A stretch of DNA of 64,000 nt from Neelides folsomi (lineage: Eukaryota; Arthropoda; Collembola; Neelipleona; Neelidae), in NCBI GenBank assembly GCA_034687125.1, contig JAQGBZ010000139.1, positions 87,076 through 151,075 on the forward strand, in the 5' to 3' direction. Every line of letters begins with the position of its first letter. The stretch's first letter is position 1. Below the pieces are notes generated by a model. That model ran no database searches. It was not told the DNA's origin and was given only the letters and a program-made list of their open reading frames with translations. The position numbers were made by a program, and so were the translations under genes. Shown piece by piece: positions 59,838 to 64,000 of this stretch.

Positions 59838-62800
59838 ATGAATAAATTAGGTGGCATAATGGCGAGTCGGAGGGGACGAAGAAAGGAGTTGGAACCTCCA
59901 AAGCCTTCAACTCTTGGAAAGACGCTTGAAGAGGCCGTGGAAGAAGTGGAAGCATTTAGAACACTCCTCACGTCATTTCAAAAATCTCTCCTCAAATCGA
60001 AAAATGAGGCAGACTCGAAGCTAATTGATTCAATTGGCAAAGGGTTTCATCAAACCATCATTCGATTCACCGAACTCCATGGAAAGATCCTCGATGAAAA
60101 AGTTAAGATCAAGAAGGAGAGAATGAGGTCAGAGGAAGTCGAAGAGGAGGTTGAGACTCGTGTTGAAGAAAACGGTTCTTCTAAATCTCACAAAAGAGGA
60201 CGAAAGCCCAAGAAGGAAAGAGGTTCGTATTCTTCTAATTCAAACGAAGATGAATCAGAAGAGTCGACGGGAAAACGTTCTCATGTAAGTAAAAAATCCA
60301 CAGGGAAAAACTCTTCTCCCAAACCTACTAAAAAGCCCCATGTGGATGCTTTTGAGAGCTCCGAGGCAGAAGTCGATTTAGGATTAGATTTAGAAGAATC
60401 GACTCTTCAATCAGATATTAATTCTATCAAAGATCATGACTCATCGCCAGTTAAAAAGATTAATGTTCCCAGTCCGAAAAGTAGTAAAACGGCCCCCGGT
60501 CCAAACAGCGTTAAAAAAGTTCCTCTCTTTTCTCGAAAAGAAGACATGTCTGAAGAGGAAAATTCCGAGCAAGAGTCTCCCAATGCCAAGTCTCAAAAAC
60601 TTAAAAACACTCCTGGTCCAAAGAGTTTTAAATCGGCTCAGGCTTTGAAAGAGAAGGAAAAACAAATTTCCGATGTTGGTGAATCGGAAGAAGAATCCGA
60701 AAATATATCAGAGCAAATGATAGAAAAAAGTAATAGTCGAAGTAGGTCTCGAAAAGATGCTCCAGGGCCAAAAAGGGTTAAAGATGCTCGAGCTCGGAAA
60801 AATTCCGATGAAGACGAAGACGACGAAGAACCCGAAGAGAAATCAGAGCCGATCGTAGATAAAAGATCTCGAAAAGATAAAAATTCTCCTGGACCTAAAA
60901 GGGTTAAAGACGCTCGAGCTCAGAAAAAGTCCGATGACGAAGAAGAAGCCGAAAAGTCAGAGACGAGCGTTGAAAAAAGATCTCGAAGAAATAAAAATGC
61001 TCCTGGACCTAAAAGTTGTAAAGATTCTCGTACTCAAAACGATTCCGATGAGGACGAAGAAGATCCAATAGAAACAGAAGTTAAAAAGAAAGAAAATGGC
61101 GTGAAGAAAATTGTTATTAAACTTAATAAGGACGGGAATTCAGTGAGGGAAATGGGAGAAGAGGAGGACAAATCTCCAACTTCGAGTCCAACGAAGAGTA
61201 CTCCAAGTCCTGTAAAACGTGGGCGAGGGCGGCCAAAGAAGAATAAAACGGAAGAAGAGACTCAAGTTGTTGAGAAGCCCCAGGAGACGGAGACAGTTCC
61301 TAAAATTAAAATTGCAAATATGAAGAATCTCCTTGTCAATTTCTCTGATGCTGAGACCGAAGAATCAGATAAAGAGGAAAATGTAATCGAGGAAGAGCCC
61401 TCTAATCAAGAAGTAGTAATGGAGTTCGAAGAAGAAGAACTCATTCAGCCCGTTAAAATAATTCCAGATCCGAAAGAGTTTCTGAAAGAAAATCCAAAGT
61501 TTGAAAAGTGCTCAGTGAAGATTGATAGACTTGTGTTGAGTCCAAAGAAAATTGAGAAGTTGAAAAAATTAAAGTTTGATCCAGAACAGAAGGAAAATGA
61601 ACAATCGAAGGATGATCTTGACACATCAGTTGTTATTATTGAATCAACGTCAGAAGAAGAGCAAACACCCGTAAAGAGATCCAAAAGGTAAACACTTATT
61701 CAAATGTTTTATAATTTTTGTAAATTTAATTTGTTAAAGATATTATATTAAATATGAGTTATGAGAATTATATATTTTAATTTTTAAGACCTTCAATATA
61801 AAACTTGAATTTTTATAGGACAAGAAAGGTTCGTGCACAATCAGAAAATGAAGATTCTGATTCGGATGTAATTGCTAAACAAAAGAAGAAAAAGATGTGA
61901 GATATTACATATTACAAAATTTAACAATTAATTATGTTACACATTTTATAATAATGACAAACTACTAATATGAAATTTTATTAGATTTTTTAATTAATGC
62001 GTAATTTGGCGTTTTATAGTAAACTGAAGGGAGATAATTCTGACTATGAGGAAGAAGGTGAGCAAGAAGAGTCCCCGGAATCCAATTCAGACTCATCAGG
62101 AGTTGAAGTCATTTCTGTCAAAAACAAAAAGAAGTTTAGGAGACTCAAGAAAATGAATTCATCTTCAGAGGAGGAAAAGTATGGAATTTTAATTTTGAGA
62201 TATAATGTACTTTTTATATCGATCTGATTTTAGCTTATGCTTAAAAGCTTATGAGTTTATTTTAATGCAGAAAACCGAGGAAAAGAAACGACAGTGAAAG
62301 CGAATTCACTGACTCTGATTCTGACAAAGAAAAGTAAATGTTCATTTTAATTAAACATAAAATGTTTATAATAATTATTATAAATTTAAATCTCAAATGG
62401 TGAATTTTTAACAGAAAGAAAAAGAAGAGGAAAAGGAAGAAGAAGAACGACTCAGACGACGACGACGACGTAATATAAATTTCATAACTTACATTTGTTC
62501 ACTTAAAATAACTTTTTATATATTTTAGGATGATAACGAGTCAACACCAAAAGGAAAAGGTCGAAAAGATCTTAGGAAAATGGTCGACAAAGGTCGTGAT
62601 ACGAAGGAAGTTGAGAAAGAAGAAGAAGATCGAAAGAAACGAATTGCTGATAAACAAAAACAAGTATAATTACAACATTGAGAATTTTAAAATTACTTTA
62701 ATACGGTTTTACTTGCATAAGAATTTTCTTGATCAATATAATTTTTTCATTGTAGTTTAATGGATTATTCCGAAATCCTGAAACCGACGTGATTGACCGA

Positions 62801-63829
62801 CTAGTCCTCGACTTTGATCCAAAAACAAAAGAACCATTGATAAGTGTCGATGAGAAACTTGTGGCCAAGTTGAAGCCCCATCAAGCTAAAGGAATTAAAT
62901 TCATGTGGGACACATGTTTCGAATCAATGGAAATCACCAAGAAACATCCTGAAAGGGGCGGTGGAGGAATCTTGGCGCATTGTATGGGGCTCGGAAAAAC
63001 ACTTCAGGTTCCGAAAAATATTAATTAAAAAATTATTTTTTACAATAATTTAAAACAAATAATTTAGTCGTGTGTATGAGCGTGTTATTAATAAAATTTA
63101 ATGTTATTTTAGTCCATCGCATTTCTTCACACGATCATGACAAAAGATCAATTGGGAATTAAAATGGCATTGGTCATTTGTCCCCTCAATACCGTTGGGA
63201 ATTGGGCAAGAGAATTGAAAGAGTGGCTCGACGACCTGGATGAAGATTTGCCAATTCATAGACTTTGGGAGGCTCAAGGTCCCAAAGGTCGAGCAGATGC
63301 TTTAAAAGGATGGGAAAAGCGTGGAGGAGTTGGAATTCTCCATTATGAAGCTTTCCGTGGTTTGGCTCTCCTCGAAGGTCGAAAGTTGAAGAAGAGTGAA
63401 AAGGAAACGTTCACGAGGATTCTTCTTGACCCTGGCCCTCACATTGTCATATGTGATGAAGGGCATTTACTGAAGAATGAAAATAGTAAAGTGAGCAAAG
63501 CAGTAAATAAAATCAAGACGTTAAGGAGGATCGTCCTTACTGGAACTCCCCTTCAGAACAATTTGATTGAATATCACACAATGATGAGTTTCGTGAAACC
63601 GAAGCTTCTTGGAACGACGAAGGAATTCCGCTCTCGATTTGTCAATCCAATTACAAATGGTCAACATAAAGATTCTACTGATCGTGACGTGCGGATCATG
63701 AAGCGGAGAGCTCATGTTTTGCATAAGCTTTTGGATGGTTGCGTCCAACGAATGGATTTCACTGTCTTGACTCCATATCTCCCCCCGAAATTCGAATTTG
63801 TACTTTTCATAAACTTGAGTGAAGTTCAA
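59838..63829 (+). CDS. ATRX: ATRX / XNP SNF2-type chromatin remodeller (3' end beyond window)
   Basis: Exons visible: 59838-61687, 61819-61896, 62020-62178, 62271-62333, 62415-62469, 62529-62663, 62756-63007, 63113-63829, giving 1103 codons, with more exons expected past the right edge. ATRX is a SNF2 ATPase that deposits histone H3.3 in heterochromatin. Helicase lobe 1 is present: GGGGILAHCMGLGKTLQ (Walker A), CPLNTVGNWARELKEW, DEGH (motif II, the ATRX variant of DEAH) and VLTGTPLQNNLIEYHTMMSF. The linker GKGRKDLRKMV with EEEDRKKRIA also matches ATRX. The long N-terminal exon is highly charged. It has five SPGPK-type repeats (about residues 220-400) and an AT-hook (RGRGRPKK, about residue 463). 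I see no ADD zinc finger, as in fly XNP. The start is 59838 or the in-frame ATG at 59859. Confidence 0.93.
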
Positions 63830-64000
63830 GTAAGTTAATTATTCATATTCACATTTAATTTAAGTAATATTTATATATTATCGATTCATATAATTGTTTG
63901 GTCAGTATTAATATAATTACTATTACTATACTCTATTCCATTTGAGAAGATTATTGAGAATTGAATCATGTTACTTGACCGGGCAATCGAATGTCATGTC

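Noticed and set aside
1-64000. CRISPR arrays, prophage, bacterial operons
   Set aside because: No regularly spaced direct repeats, ribosome-binding sites or polycistronic gene order are present; all supported genes are spliced or single eukaryotic units.

Overview
This window is nuclear DNA from an animal, almost certainly an arthropod. It is AT-rich. Its genes are split by introns with GT...AG ends, many only 50-120 nt long, and they lie on both strands without operon structure. Three genes point to an arthropod or other protostome: a divergent ionotropic receptor (a protostome family), an erect wing/NRF1 transcription factor, and a shifted/WIF1-type secreted protein. A secreted fatty-acid-binding protein and a soluble-family wax-ester synthase/DGAT would fit a crustacean or chelicerate, but I cannot name the species. 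I rebuilt the gene models by hand from splice sites and reading phase. Every model complete at both ends sums to a multiple of three.

Layout, left to right. 1443-10616 (+) is a TBC1D30-type Rab GAP that lacks its 5' end. 14061-17628 (-) is NRF1/erect wing in ten phase-0 exons. 17.6-22.8 kb is non-coding apart from a GC/CpG-rich island at about 21.4-22.4 kb. 22836-25561 (-) is shifted/WIF1, and COQ7 (23253-24091, +) lies inside one of its introns on the opposite strand. 27849-29815 (-) is a wax-ester synthase/DGAT whose catalytic motif sits on a 20-nt microexon. 31374-33253 (+) is a secreted, divergent calreticulin-like protein without a P-domain. 35067-36113 (+) is a single-exon Olig-family bHLH gene (Oli/BHLHE22) with large non-coding flanks. 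41287-41870 (-) is a secreted FABP/lipocalin, and 42634-45271 (-) is the ionotropic receptor. 46597-50167 (+) is Eps15, 51310-52596 (+) a HAUS1-like augmin subunit, 52888-55306 (-) a membrane-anchored carboxylesterase and 57424-59020 (+) a C-type lectin. 59838 to the right edge (+) is ATRX/XNP, cut off by the window end.

The genes are a mixed neighbourhood rather than one pathway: membrane traffic (TBC1D30, Eps15), transcription and chromatin (NRF1, Oli, ATRX), Wnt/Hedgehog-type signalling (shifted), mitochondrial ubiquinone synthesis (COQ7), lipid handling (WS/DGAT, FABP, esterase), chemosensation (IR) and secreted recognition proteins (calreticulin-like, lectin). Two MITE-like elements with TA target duplications sit inside introns. 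The observations most worth a second look are the P-domain-less calreticulin-like protein, the catalytic microexon, the duplicated exon in NRF1, the nested COQ7 and the two intronic MITEs.
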